From Bradyrhizobium macuxiense (GTDB lineage: Bacteria > Pseudomonadota > Alphaproteobacteria > Rhizobiales > Xanthobacteraceae), in assembly GCF_007993935.1 (NCBI RefSeq), contig NZ_VITY01000002.1, positions 744,001-808,000 of the forward strand: a stretch of 64,000 bases of DNA, given 5' to 3'. The notes beneath the pieces were generated by a model. It saw only the letters and a program-made list of their open reading frames with translations. It was not told the origin of the DNA and searched no databases. The translations under genes were made by a program, and so were the position numbers. Of the stretch, positions 54,539 to 63,227 are shown piece after piece; within the stretch, counting starts at the first letter, position 1; each line of letters opens with the position of its first letter.

Positions 54539-55132
54539 TTATTCGTCCCAGCGTTCGCCCTTGATGATGCGGACAAGCTGTCGCGCGTGATATTCGGCGG
54601 TGCCGGAATTGACGATGGTGAAATCGGGTGTCGAGGTGCTTTCGTCGACGGTGCGGGCCAGCCGCTGCGCGAGCAGGCCGTCGCTGCTGCGGGCCCGCGC
54701 GGCCAGCCGTGCCGCCAGCACGTCCGGCGGCGCCGTGACCAGCACGACGATGGCACTGGCATAGTTGCGGCGCGCCACCGCGATCACCGTGCGCGAGACG
54801 TTCGCGATCACGGTGCGTCCGGCACGGATATCGTCGTTGATGGCCCGCGACAACGCATAGCGGTGGCCGTGCGCTTCCCAATGCATGGCATAGTCGCCGC
54901 TAGCTGCCGCGTGCTGGAAGGCCTCCGCGCTGATCTCCTCATTGTCTTCCGACGCCGAGGCCTGGCGCGTGATCAGGCGGCGGGGAAACACGATCCCGCG
55001 ATCATCGGCGCAGGCCGCTTTCGCGAGCCCAAGCAGCGTATCCTTGCCGGCGCCGCTCGGGCCGACCACCAGGATCAACCGGCCCGGCCCGATCGCAGCG
55101 CGCTGCTCGGCGATCACGGACGCATCGGTCAC
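54539..55132 (-). CDS. phnN: Ribose 1,5-bisphosphate phosphokinase
   Basis: Guanylate-kinase-like protein of 197 residues with P-loop GPSGAGKD at 24-31 and RRLITRQASASEDNEEIS after it. PhnN phosphorylates ribose 1,5-bisphosphate to PRPP, the last step that returns the C-P lyase product to nucleotide metabolism. Its ATG overlaps the phnM stop by 4 nt, indicating coupling. Length and motifs are normal. Confidence 0.94.
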   Translation of the reverse strand: MTDASVIAEQRAAIGPGRLILVVGPSGAGKDTLLGLAKAACADDRGIVFPRRLITRQASASEDNEEISAEAFQHAAASGDYAMHWEAHGHRYALSRAINDDIRAGRTVIANVSRTVIAVARRNYASAIVVLVTAPPDVLAARLAARARSSDGLLAQRLARTVDESTSTPDFTIVNSGTAEYHARQLVRIIKGERWDE

Positions 55133-56283
55133 GCGACCCTCCCCCCTTCGCGCCAGACGCTGCGCACGACAGGCAGGTCACGCGCGACGTGCACGCGGAT
55201 CAGGTCGGCGCGCCGGCCGACAGCGATCTCACCGCGATCGGAGAGGCCAACCGCTTCGGCCGGCGTCTTGGTCACGGTGCGGATGGCGGAGGCAAGATCG
55301 ATCGCCGGCACATGCCGCGGCAGTTGCAGCGCCGCCATCAACAAGCTCGACGGGATGTAGTCCGATGACAGGATATCGAGCATGCCCTCATTGGCGAGAT
55401 CGACCGCCGCGATGTTGCCGGAATGCGAGCCGCCGCGCACCACGTTCGGCGCGCCCATCAGGATGTCGATGCCGGCGGCGTGCAGGCCCCGCGCGGCTTC
55501 CATCGTGGTCGGGAATTCCGCGACCGCGACCTTGTCGTTGACGGCGTCGACCACGTTCTCGTCCGTGGTGTCGTCGTGGCTCGCCAGCGGGATCTTGTAC
55601 TCATGCGCCAGCGCGACGATCGCGCGGGTGTTTGCGACCGCATATTCCTTCTGATAGGCGAAGCGCCGGGCGAACAGCACGTCGAGCTGGGCGTCGGTCA
55701 TGCCCCCACCCTTGCCGCGGTAGTAGTCGCGCAGCTTGACCTCGTCGCGGAACTGGCGCTGGCCCGGCGTATGGTCCATCAGCGACATCAGCCGCACGTC
55801 CGGCCGGTCGATCAGCTCCTTGGCCTCAGCGACGACGTCAGGCATCGGCACCTCGCAGCGCAGATGCAGGAAGTGATCGGCGCGCAGCAGGTCCTCCTCA
55901 CGCGCCGCCGAGATCGCCGCCGCCAGCACGCCGGCGCGGCCATCGACGTCCTCGGCGCCGTCCTCGCGCCAGACCCGCAGCGAGTCCAGCACGGTGGTGA
56001 TGCCTGAGGTCGCGAGCTGCCCGTCATAGGAGATCACAGCGGCGACCGGGTTCCAGAACACCTTCGGCCGCGGCACGTAGTGCATCTCGAGATGGTCCGT
56101 GTGCAGCTCGATCAGCCCGGGCATCAGGAGATCGCCGCCGGCATCCTCGGCCGCCTCGGGCGCCCTGCCCTCGCCGAACTCCGCGATCTTGCCGTCAGAA
56201 ATCGCGACCCAGCCCTGCTCAATCACGCGATCGGCGAGGACCAGCCGGGCGTTGCCGACGATGGTGTCTTGCTTGGCGGTCAT
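55129..56283 (-). CDS. phnM: Alpha-D-ribose 1-methylphosphonate 5-triphosphate diphosphatase
   Basis: Amidohydrolase-fold enzyme of 384 residues. Metal ligands in GLIELHTDHLEMHY (His61 and His64) and further His/Asp in HDDTTDE and the GAPNVVRGGSHSGN region. It removes diphosphate from ribose 1-methylphosphonate 5-triphosphate, giving the substrate of PhnJ. The usual order phnL-phnM-phnN is kept, with 13 nt to phnL and a 4-nt overlap with phnN. Confidence 0.95.
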   Translation of the reverse strand: MTAKQDTIVGNARLVLADRVIEQGWVAISDGKIAEFGEGRAPEAAEDAGGDLLMPGLIELHTDHLEMHYVPRPKVFWNPVAAVISYDGQLATSGITTVLDSLRVWREDGAEDVDGRAGVLAAAISAAREEDLLRADHFLHLRCEVPMPDVVAEAKELIDRPDVRLMSLMDHTPGQRQFRDEVKLRDYYRGKGGGMTDAQLDVLFARRFAYQKEYAVANTRAIVALAHEYKIPLASHDDTTDENVVDAVNDKVAVAEFPTTMEAARGLHAAGIDILMGAPNVVRGGSHSGNIAAVDLANEGMLDILSSDYIPSSLLMAALQLPRHVPAIDLASAIRTVTKTPAEAVGLSDRGEIAVGRRADLIRVHVARDLPVVRSVWREGGRVA

Positions 56284-56296
56284 TTCAAACGGTCCT

Positions 56297-57007
56297 TCAG
56301 GCAGCAGCGGCGAACGAGGTCACATCGACGATGCGATCGGCTATCAGATGGCGGATTTCGTCGTCATGGACAATCGCGACCATCGCGACGCCCTTGGTCT
56401 TTTTCTCCGCAATCAGCTCGACCACCACTGCGCGATTCGCCGCATCGAGCGAAGCGGTCGGTTCGTCCAGCAGCAGGATCGGCAGGTCCGAGATGAAGCC
56501 ACGCGCGATGTTGACGCGCTGCTGCTCGCCGCCGGAGAAGGTCGAGGGCGGCAGGGTCCACAGCCGATCCGGAATGTTGAGCCGGCGCAGCAGTTTGCCG
56601 GCACGTTCGCGGGCCTCCTCGCGCGCCACGCCGTTGACGATCAACGGCTCGGCGACGACGTCGATGGTCGCCACCCGCGGCACCGCGCGCAGGAACTGGC
56701 TGACATAGCCGATCGTCGAGCGGCGGATGCTCAGCACCTGGCGCGGCTCGGCGGTCGCAAGGTCAACCACCTTGCCGTGGTGGCGGATGCCGATCCGGCC
56801 GCTGTCGCAGCGGTAATTGCCGAAGATCATCTTCAGGATCGAGGATTTTCCGGCGCCCGACGGGCCCGACAGCACCACGCATTCGCCGGGATCGACATGG
56901 AACGAGACGCCGCGCACCACGGGCAACTCGACGCCGCCCTGCAGATGCATGGTGAAGGTCTTCTCGGCGTTGGCAAGTTCGATCATCGCGGTCATTGGCA
57001 AGCTCAT
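56297..57007 (-). CDS. phnL: C-P lyase system ABC-type ATPase PhnL
   Basis: ABC ATPase of 236 residues: Walker A GPSGAGKSS at 48-56, signature FSGGEQQRVNIARG and Walker B LLLDEPTASLD. PhnL is part of the C-P lyase machinery with PhnGHI rather than an importer; in the family it assists formation of ribose 1-phosphonate triphosphate from ATP and phosphonate. Its ATG overlaps the phnK stop in an ATGA, so translation is coupled. An internal ATG 12 nt on is the alternative start. Confidence 0.95.
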   Translation of the reverse strand: MSLPMTAMIELANAEKTFTMHLQGGVELPVVRGVSFHVDPGECVVLSGPSGAGKSSILKMIFGNYRCDSGRIGIRHHGKVVDLATAEPRQVLSIRRSTIGYVSQFLRAVPRVATIDVVAEPLIVNGVAREEARERAGKLLRRLNIPDRLWTLPPSTFSGGEQQRVNIARGFISDLPILLLDEPTASLDAANRAVVVELIAEKKTKGVAMVAIVHDDEIRHLIADRIVDVTSFAAAA

Positions 57008-57801
57008 GGCGGCAGAATCGAGGAAACGAGCAGCTGGGTATAGGGCTCGCGGGGATCGTCGAGCACCTGGTCGGTGAGGCCGGTCTCGATGACGCGGCCG
57101 CCCTTCATCACCATCACGCGATGCGACAGCAGGCGCGCCACCGCGAGATCGTGGGTCACGACGATGGCGGCGAGGCCAAGCTCGCTGACCAGGTTGCGCA
57201 TCAGGTCGAGCAGGCGCGCCTGCACCGAGACGTCGAGGCCGCCGGTCGGCTCGTCCATGAACACCAGCCGCGGCTCGGTGACGAGATTGCGCGCGATCTG
57301 CAGCCGCTGCCGCATGCCGCCGGAATAGGTCTTCGGCGCATCGTCGATGCGGCCGACATCGATCTCGACCCGATCGAGCCAGGTCGATGCGGTGTCTCTG
57401 ATACGACCGTAGTGATTCCAGCCGACCGCCATCAGCCGCTCGCCGACATTGGCGCCGGCCGAGACACCCATGCGCAGTCCCTGCGCCGGATCCTGATGCA
57501 CAAAGCCCCAGTCTGTGCGGAACAGGAAGCGCCGCTCCGCTTCGCCGAGTTCGGCGAGATCGCGCAGCACGCCGTCGCGCATCCGGTAGGACACCCGTCC
57601 CGCGCTCGGCGCGAGCTGCGCCGACAGCAGTTGCAGCAAGGTCGACTTGCCCGATCCGGATTCGCCGACGATCGCCAGCACCTCGCCGGGATAGAGCGCG
57701 AACGAGACATCGCGGCAGGCCGGCAGCCGGCCGTAATTCTTGGCAAGCCCCTCGGCCACCAGCAACGGCTCGTCGTTGTCGAGGCTCGAAAGCTCAGACA
57801 T
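57004..57801 (-). CDS. phnK: C-P lyase system ABC-type ATPase PhnK
   Basis: ABC ATPase of 265 residues with Walker A GESGSGKST at 46-54, the long PhnK insert (FLFRTDWGFVHQDPAQGLRMGVSAG), signature TYSGGMRQRLQIARN and Walker B VFMDEPTGGLDVSVQ. PhnK docks on the PhnGHIJ core. I took the ATG inside the phnJ 3' end (8-nt overlap); a much longer frame upstream overlaps phnJ and is rejected. Confidence 0.95.
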   Translation of the reverse strand: MSELSSLDNDEPLLVAEGLAKNYGRLPACRDVSFALYPGEVLAIVGESGSGKSTLLQLLSAQLAPSAGRVSYRMRDGVLRDLAELGEAERRFLFRTDWGFVHQDPAQGLRMGVSAGANVGERLMAVGWNHYGRIRDTASTWLDRVEIDVGRIDDAPKTYSGGMRQRLQIARNLVTEPRLVFMDEPTGGLDVSVQARLLDLMRNLVSELGLAAIVVTHDLAVARLLSHRVMVMKGGRVIETGLTDQVLDDPREPYTQLLVSSILPP

Positions 57802-58678
57802 GCGCCTTCTCCTTATGCGGTGCTGCGCTCTCGGTGCCGCGATGGCCGGCGGCCTGGCGCTGCTCGCAGAAGTCGGTGTCGGAGCAGACGAACATCCGCC
57901 CGCCCTTGTCGTCGGTGACGATCTCGTCGAGATAGGAATTGTCGGCGCCGCACAGCGCGCAGGGCGCATTGAAGCGGTAGCGCGTGAACGGATGATCCTC
58001 GAAATCCAGCGACACCACCGTGGTGTAGGGCGGAATCGCGTAGATGCGCTTTTCGCGGCCGGCGCCGAACAGCTGCAGCGCCGCGCAATTGTCCATCTTC
58101 GGATTGTCGAATTTCGGGGTCGGCGACGGGTCCATCACGTAGCGCGCATTCACCTTCACCGGATAGGCGTAGGCGGTCGCGATGTGGCCGAAGCGCGCGA
58201 TGTCCTCGTAGAGCTTGACATGCATCAGCCCATATTCGGCGAGCGCATGCATCCGCCGCGTCTCGGTCTCGCGCGGTTCCAGGAAGCGCAGCGGCTCGGG
58301 GATCGGCACCTGATAGACCAGCACCTGCCCCGCGTGCAGCGACGCCTCGGGAATCCGGTGCCTTGTCTGGATCACGGTCGCATCCGTGGTCGAGGTCGTG
58401 GTCGCGACTCCCGCGGTCTTGCCGAAGAATTTGCGGATCGAGATCGCATTGGTGGTGTCGTCCGAACCCTGATCGATCACCTTCAGCACGTCGTCGGGAC
58501 CGAGGATCGCCGCCGTCACCTGCACGCCGCCGGTGCCCCAGCCATAGGGCATCGGCATCTCGCGGCTCGCGAACGGCACCTGATAGCCGGGGATCGCGAT
58601 CGCCTTCAGGATCGCGCGGCGGATCATCCGCTTGGTCTGCTCGTCGAGATAGGCGAAGTTGTACGTCGGCGCGTTCAT
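57794..58678 (-). CDS. phnJ: C-P lyase catalytic subunit
   Basis: Radical SAM enzyme of 294 residues that breaks the carbon-phosphorus bond of ribose 1-phosphonate 5-phosphate, releasing an alkane and ribose cyclic phosphate. The special residues are all present and in register with E. coli PhnJ, offset by one: cluster cysteines C240, C243 and C265 (APCALCGAD and VCSDTDFC), the reactive C271, and the glycyl-radical position G31 in IPGYQVPFASRE. C-terminal tail is charged. Start ATG overlaps the phnI stop in an ATGA. Confidence 0.97.
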   Translation of the reverse strand: MNAPTYNFAYLDEQTKRMIRRAILKAIAIPGYQVPFASREMPMPYGWGTGGVQVTAAILGPDDVLKVIDQGSDDTTNAISIRKFFGKTAGVATTTSTTDATVIQTRHRIPEASLHAGQVLVYQVPIPEPLRFLEPRETETRRMHALAEYGLMHVKLYEDIARFGHIATAYAYPVKVNARYVMDPSPTPKFDNPKMDNCAALQLFGAGREKRIYAIPPYTTVVSLDFEDHPFTRYRFNAPCALCGADNSYLDEIVTDDKGGRMFVCSDTDFCEQRQAAGHRGTESAAPHKEKAHV

Positions 58679-59778
58679 TCCGCGGCCTCCTGCAGTTCGA
58701 CCGCCTGGTTGGCCTCGGCGAATTCCTGCCGCAGCTTGCGCAGCAGGCCGAGCTCGGACTGGAAGTCGACGTAGTGCGGCAGCTTGAGATGCTCGACGAA
58801 GCCGGTCGACTGGACGTTGTCGGAGTGCGACATCACGAACTCCTCGTCCTGCGCCGGCGCCCCCGCCTCTTCGCCGAGCTCGCGCGCGCGGAGCGCACGG
58901 TCGACCAGCGCCATCGACATGGTCTTGCGCTCGCTCTGGCCGAAGGCAAGGCCATAGCCGCGGGTGAAGCACGGCGCCTCGGTGGTCGAGCCCTTGAACT
59001 GGTTGACCATCTGGCATTCGGTCAGTTCGACCGAGCCGAGCGGCACCGCGAAGCCGACATCCTCGGCAAAGAATTCGACTTCGACTTCGCCGAAGCGGAT
59101 CTCGCCGGCGAACGGATGGTTGCGGCCATAACCGCGCTGCGTCGAATAGCCGAGCGCGAGCAGGAATCCCTCGTCGCCGCGCGCCAGATTCTGTAGCCGC
59201 AGGTCGCGATCGGCCGGGAAGCTCAGCGGCTCGCGCGTGAGGTCGCCGACCGGCGCGTCGCTATCTGCCTGCGGCGACGTCTCGATCAGGCCATCGCGGC
59301 CGAGAATGTCTGTCACCCGCGGCGTTGCCGCCTGTGAGGCCTCCGCGGTCGCCGGCTGCTCCGGCACAAAGCCTTCCGCGAGCTGCGGGTCGAGCAGGCG
59401 ATGGGTGTAGTCGAAGGTCGGCCCCAGGATCTGGCCGCCAGGAACGTCCTTGAAGGTCGAGGAGATGCGCCGCCGCACCTGCATCTCGCCGGTGTTGACC
59501 GGATCGGTCGCGCCGAACCGCGGCAGCGTGGCGCGGAAGGCGCGAACCAGGAAGATCGCCTCGATCATGTCGCCGCGGGCTTGCTTGATCGCCAGCGCCG
59601 CGAGCTCGCGGTCATACAGCGAACCCTCGGTCATCACGCGGTCGACCCCGAGCGCGAGCTGTTCGGAGATCTGCGCCAGCGTCACCTCGGGCACAGCGCG
59701 ATCGCCACGCCGCTCATGCGCCAGCAGCCGATGAGCGTTCTCGATGGCGCGCTCGCCTCCCTTGACGGCTACATACAT
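58675..59778 (-). CDS. phnI: C-P lyase core subunit PhnI
   Basis: Protein of 367 residues, slightly longer than E. coli PhnI. It starts MYVAVKGGERAIENAHRLL and contains QISEQLALGVDRVMTEGSLYD, GEIRFGEVEVEFF and the conserved RRRISSTFKDVPGGQILGPT-type segment. PhnI displaces adenine from ATP and, with PhnG, PhnH and PhnL, forms the ribose-phosphonate triphosphate. Its start is 3 nt after the phnH stop. Confidence 0.95.
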   Translation of the reverse strand: MYVAVKGGERAIENAHRLLAHERRGDRAVPEVTLAQISEQLALGVDRVMTEGSLYDRELAALAIKQARGDMIEAIFLVRAFRATLPRFGATDPVNTGEMQVRRRISSTFKDVPGGQILGPTFDYTHRLLDPQLAEGFVPEQPATAEASQAATPRVTDILGRDGLIETSPQADSDAPVGDLTREPLSFPADRDLRLQNLARGDEGFLLALGYSTQRGYGRNHPFAGEIRFGEVEVEFFAEDVGFAVPLGSVELTECQMVNQFKGSTTEAPCFTRGYGLAFGQSERKTMSMALVDRALRARELGEEAGAPAQDEEFVMSHSDNVQSTGFVEHLKLPHYVDFQSELGLLRKLRQEFAEANQAVELQEAAE

Positions 59779-59781
59779 CGC

Positions 59782-60390
59782 TCACACTCCGCTTGCGATC
59801 AGCCGCGTGGTGCGCGGGATCGCGACAATATTGTCGTCATGGACCAGCACGACATCGATGCCGCGCGGGAACAGGACTTCGTTGACCGAAAGCCGCTGGA
59901 ACAAATCGCGCGGCTTGAGCATCGCCTGCAGCACCGCGCTGCCGTCGATGCCGGGGCCTTTCAGCTCGAAAGCCGGGCCCTGGGTCAGGCTGTCGACCTG
60001 CAGGATCAGCGTGGTCGAGCGATCAGGATATTCGCTGCTGCCGAACGCGAAGCGTTCCAGCGCCGGCAGGTTCGCCGCATCGCCGATCAGCGCGAAGCTT
60101 GCGATCGAGGAATCCCCAACCACCGGCGCACTGGCGTGAAACTTGAGCCAGCGGGCGACATCCGGCGTCGCCGACATCGCGGCGTCGAGCCAGATCGGCG
60201 TGTCGTGATCGAACAGCGTCAGCGCGATCGCGGCCGAGCCGCGCATCATGCCGGCGGGTGTTCCGACATCAGCGGCGACGCGCTGCACGCTGCCCGGACG
60301 TGCCATCGCATCCATCACGGAACGGAACGTGGATTGCGCCGACAGCACCTTGTCGGCAAAGCCTGCGGGCATTTCGGCAATCGTCGTCAT
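59782..60390 (-). CDS. phnH: C-P lyase core subunit PhnH
   Basis: Protein of 202 residues of the PhnH family: FRSVMDAMARPGSVQRV near the N terminus, LTLFDHDTPIWLD, and PGIDGSAVLQAM in the C-terminal half. PhnH is required for PhnGHIJ complex assembly; the biochemical role is not fully known. I chose the internal ATG (MTTIAEMPAGF) that gives the usual start; the longer frame overlaps phnG by 35 nt. Start is 4 nt past the phnG stop. Confidence 0.94.
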   Translation of the reverse strand: MTTIAEMPAGFADKVLSAQSTFRSVMDAMARPGSVQRVAADVGTPAGMMRGSAAIALTLFDHDTPIWLDAAMSATPDVARWLKFHASAPVVGDSSIASFALIGDAANLPALERFAFGSSEYPDRSTTLILQVDSLTQGPAFELKGPGIDGSAVLQAMLKPRDLFQRLSVNEVLFPRGIDVVLVHDDNIVAIPRTTRLIASGV

Positions 60391-60394
60391 TGCG

Positions 60395-60865
60395 TCACCC
60401 CTCACCGCGCACCATCGTGTAGAAATCAACCCGCGTCGCCGCGGCCTCGGCGGCCTTGCGGGCGCGCTCGGCGTTCACAGCGGCACGCAGCGGTGCGATC
60501 ACCTTTGCCTCGACCTCGCCGCACAATTCCGCGGACTGCACCATGGCGTCGCACAACGCGATCATCTGCGCCTTCTGCGCGTCGCGGCCGAGCGTGTAGC
60601 CGAAGCCGACCTCGCCGCTCGCGAGCCGCACCGCCGCGCGCGACACCGTCGCCTCGCCGAGATTGAACGGCGCGCCGTCGCCGCCGACCCGCCCGCGCAT
60701 CATCACGAGGCCGTTCTCCGGCTCGCGCAGATTCTCATGCTTCGGGATCGCGATCGCAGCCAGCCTGCCCGCGATGTCGGCCGCGGCGGAATGCGCCAGC
60801 ACCGTCATCGCGGCCTTGCGCTGGGCCTGCTTGCTGTCTGGTCCGGTCGAACTGGTCGAACTCAT
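60395..60865 (-). CDS. phnG: C-P lyase core subunit PhnG
   Basis: Protein of 156 residues: the central QARWMGVLARA-type motif is replaced by RKAAMTVLAHSAAADIAGRL, then RGRVGGDGAPFNLGEATVSRAAVRLASGE (positions about 60-90) and GYTLGRDAQKAQMIALCDAM. First gene of the operon. I chose the ATG that has AAGG 6 nt upstream; an upstream ATG at 60883 lies inside the palindromic operator and would be poorly placed for translation. The palindrome covers the promoter region. Confidence 0.93.
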   Translation of the reverse strand: MSSTSSTGPDSKQAQRKAAMTVLAHSAAADIAGRLAAIAIPKHENLREPENGLVMMRGRVGGDGAPFNLGEATVSRAAVRLASGEVGFGYTLGRDAQKAQMIALCDAMVQSAELCGEVEAKVIAPLRAAVNAERARKAAEAAATRVDFYTMVRGEG

Positions 60866-60881
60866 GTGCAACCTTGCTTGC

Positions 60882-60913
60882 ATCAAGTTGTCTATGATAA
60901 TAGACAACTTGAT
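60882..60913. promoter_or_regulatory. Palindromic operator between phnG and phnF
   Basis: Perfect 14-nt arms ATCAAGTTGTCTAT and ATAGACAACTTGAT around GATA, 16 nt upstream of phnG and 56 nt upstream of phnF. The inner part TTGTCTA-N6-TAGACAA fits a GntR/HutC-type operator, and TATGATAAT looks like a -10 box inside it. Likely bound by PhnF. Confidence 0.75.
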
Positions 60914-60969
60914 AGCCGAGCGCCATGACTGTTTCGTGACAAACCGAAGATTTCTGGTATCACCGCGCG

Positions 60970-61695
60970 ATGAGCATGCAGGAAAGTTCCGGCGTCGCCT
61001 TGTGGCGGCAAGTCGCTGACGGCATCGAGCGCGGCATCGCTGACGGGCGCTTTGCTGCCGGCGAAAAGCTGCCGGGCGAGATGGAGATCGCCGAGACTTA
61101 CCGGGTCAACCGCCACACCGTGCGGCGCGCGCTCGCCGCACTGGCGGAGCGCGGCCTGGTGCGCGCCGAGCGCGGCAGCGGCACCTATGTCGAAGCCCAG
61201 CGCCTCGCTTATCCCCTGCGCTCACGCACGCGATTTTCGGAGATCGTCGGTGCCGGCGGCCACGAGCCGCGCGGCCAGCTGATCGATGCCGGCAGCGATG
61301 TCGCCAACCGCGAGATCGCGCGCGAGCTCGGCCTGAAGATTGGCGCGCCGCTGATCCGGATCGAAGCGGTGCGGCTCGCCGACCGGACGCCGATCTGCGT
61401 CTCCACCACCTGGCTGTCGGCCGAGCGGTTTCCCGATGCCGGTAGCGTGTTCGCCGACGTTCGCTCGATGACGAAGCTGCTCGGGCATTACGGGGTGAAG
61501 GATTACCACCGCGCCTCGACCCGGATCACCGCGGCGATTGTCGATGCCACCGACGCCGCACGGCTCGATCTGCCGCTGGGACGGCCGGTGCTGGTGGTCG
61601 ACGCCACCGACGTCGACATGCTGGACCAGCCGCTGGTAACCAAGCGCTCGCGCTTCGCCGCCGAGCGCGTGGAATTCCTGGTCGAGAACGGCTGA
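60970..61695 (+). CDS. phnF: GntR-family repressor of phosphonate genes
   Basis: Protein of 241 residues: an N-terminal winged helix (about 10-75, LPGEMEIAETYRVNRHTVRRALAALAERGLV by position) and a C-terminal UTRA ligand-binding domain (about 95-235, PLIRIEAVRLADRTPICVSTTWL). It is divergent from the C-P lyase operon and most likely represses it, possibly with phosphonate or phosphate-sugar ligand. The palindrome in the spacer is the expected site. ATG chosen; the usual length for the family. Confidence 0.93.
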   Translation: MSMQESSGVALWRQVADGIERGIADGRFAAGEKLPGEMEIAETYRVNRHTVRRALAALAERGLVRAERGSGTYVEAQRLAYPLRSRTRFSEIVGAGGHEPRGQLIDAGSDVANREIARELGLKIGAPLIRIEAVRLADRTPICVSTTWLSAERFPDAGSVFADVRSMTKLLGHYGVKDYHRASTRITAAIVDATDAARLDLPLGRPVLVVDATDVDMLDQPLVTKRSRFAAERVEFLVENG

Positions 61696-61768
61696 CGGTC
61701 CCCTCTGCAATCCGAACTGGAAGATTAAGCAGTCGTCGCACGCCCGCGGCATCACCCGCGCGCGCCGA

Positions 61769-63223
61769 CTAAAAAGATCCGAGCACCGAACCCAACGCGA
61801 TAACGATGGCCAAGGCAATGATCGGCCCAACGATATTGGCCATCACCATGTCGAAGTAGCTCTTGCGATGGGTCGAGCCGCAGACCGCGAGCAGTGTCAC
61901 GACGGCGCCGTTGTGCGGCAGACTATCCAGGGTGCCGGAGCCGATCACGGCAACCCGGTGCATGAGCCCCGGGTCGATATGGGCAGTCTGCGCAATTTGC
62001 AGGTATGTGTCGCCAAGGGCATCGAGCGCAATGGTCAATCCGCCGGAAGCGGAGCCGGTCAATGCGGCAAGGATATTTGTCGCGATGGCGAGAGAAACGA
62101 GTGGACCGCCGGAGATCGACAGCATCCAGTCGCGCACCAACGCAAAGCCCGGCAGTGCGGCGACGACGGCTCCAAAGCCGACCAGGCTTGCGACGCTGAA
62201 GATGGGGAGCACCGAGGCGTTGGCGCCGGCATCCATGCTCGCCCTCAAATCCGTCAGACGGGGTCGATTGAGCGCGATGAGCGTTGCCGTGGCGGCGGCG
62301 AGAGCAACTGCGACCGACCACACCCCGGCAACGCCGGCAAGGGATGTCTCGCCCCAGCGCTCCTGCGCGAGGAACGAAAAATCGAGGCGCGGCAGGATCA
62401 GGAGCGACATCAGCAGGTTCACGCCCACGACCACGAGGAGCGGGACGACCGCCGTGCCGATCGGTGGCGGCACATCGCCGCGCTTGCCACGCGCTATTTC
62501 GGCCGGATCGAACTCGTGGGACGATGTAGCGCGCTCGCGGATGAATTGATCGTCAGCGACCGCTCCGCTGACGAGCCCTTCGTCTCCGCCATAGCCTTCA
62601 CCGGTCTTGCGCGCCGATTCCTCGGCGCGGCTGAGCCACCAGAGCCCGAATGCGAGCATGATCGCAGCAGCGACGATTCCCAATCCGGGCGCCGCAAACG
62701 GCGTGGTTCCGAAGAACGGCATCGGAATCGTATTTTGAATCGCGGGCGTTCCGGGCAGTGCCGACATCGTGAATGTGGAGGTGCCCAAAGCGATGGTGGC
62801 CGGCATGAGACGATGCGCGATGTTCGCGACGCGAAACATTTCCCGTGCCATCGGCGCCAAAACGAAAAAGGCGACGAAAAGGCTTACCCCGCCGTAGGTG
62901 ACGATCGCGCCGGCAAGCACCACAGCGAGGATTGCACGACGCGCCCCTAGCTTGGTGCTCATGAAATGGGCGATGGCGTGGACCGATCCGCTGTCGTCCA
63001 TGAGCTTGCCGAACAGCGCACCGAGCAGAAATATTGGGAAGAATTGCGCGATGAACTGCGCAGCGCCGCCCATGAACGTCTGCGTCCAATGGGCAAGCAA
63101 GGGCTCTTCGGCGAAAGCCGCAGCGACGATCGCGGCAGCCGGCGCCAGGAGGAGCACGCTCCATCCGCGGAACGAGAGCCAGATGAGCAGGCCAAGGGCA
63201 ACCAGGATTCCGACGAGGCCCAT
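61769..63223 (-). CDS. GntP family permease
   Basis: Membrane protein of 484 residues with about 12-14 hydrophobic segments. It starts MGLVGILVALGLLIWLSFRGWSVLLLAP and carries GGVSLFVAFFVLAPMAREMF, TFTMSALPGTPAIQNTIPMPFFGTTPFA and ITGSASGGLTIALDALG-type segments. GntP proteins import gluconate, glycerate or 3-hydroxy acids by proton symport. It overlaps no neighbour; its start lies 4 nt after the stop of the patatin-like gene, so the two form an operon. Context suggests 3-hydroxybutyrate (see findings). Longer upstream frame rejected. Confidence 0.9.
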   Translation of the reverse strand: MGLVGILVALGLLIWLSFRGWSVLLLAPAAAIVAAAFAEEPLLAHWTQTFMGGAAQFIAQFFPIFLLGALFGKLMDDSGSVHAIAHFMSTKLGARRAILAVVLAGAIVTYGGVSLFVAFFVLAPMAREMFRVANIAHRLMPATIALGTSTFTMSALPGTPAIQNTIPMPFFGTTPFAAPGLGIVAAAIMLAFGLWWLSRAEESARKTGEGYGGDEGLVSGAVADDQFIRERATSSHEFDPAEIARGKRGDVPPPIGTAVVPLLVVVGVNLLMSLLILPRLDFSFLAQERWGETSLAGVAGVWSVAVALAAATATLIALNRPRLTDLRASMDAGANASVLPIFSVASLVGFGAVVAALPGFALVRDWMLSISGGPLVSLAIATNILAALTGSASGGLTIALDALGDTYLQIAQTAHIDPGLMHRVAVIGSGTLDSLPHNGAVVTLLAVCGSTHRKSYFDMVMANIVGPIIALAIVIALGSVLGSF

Positions 63224-63227
63224 GGCG

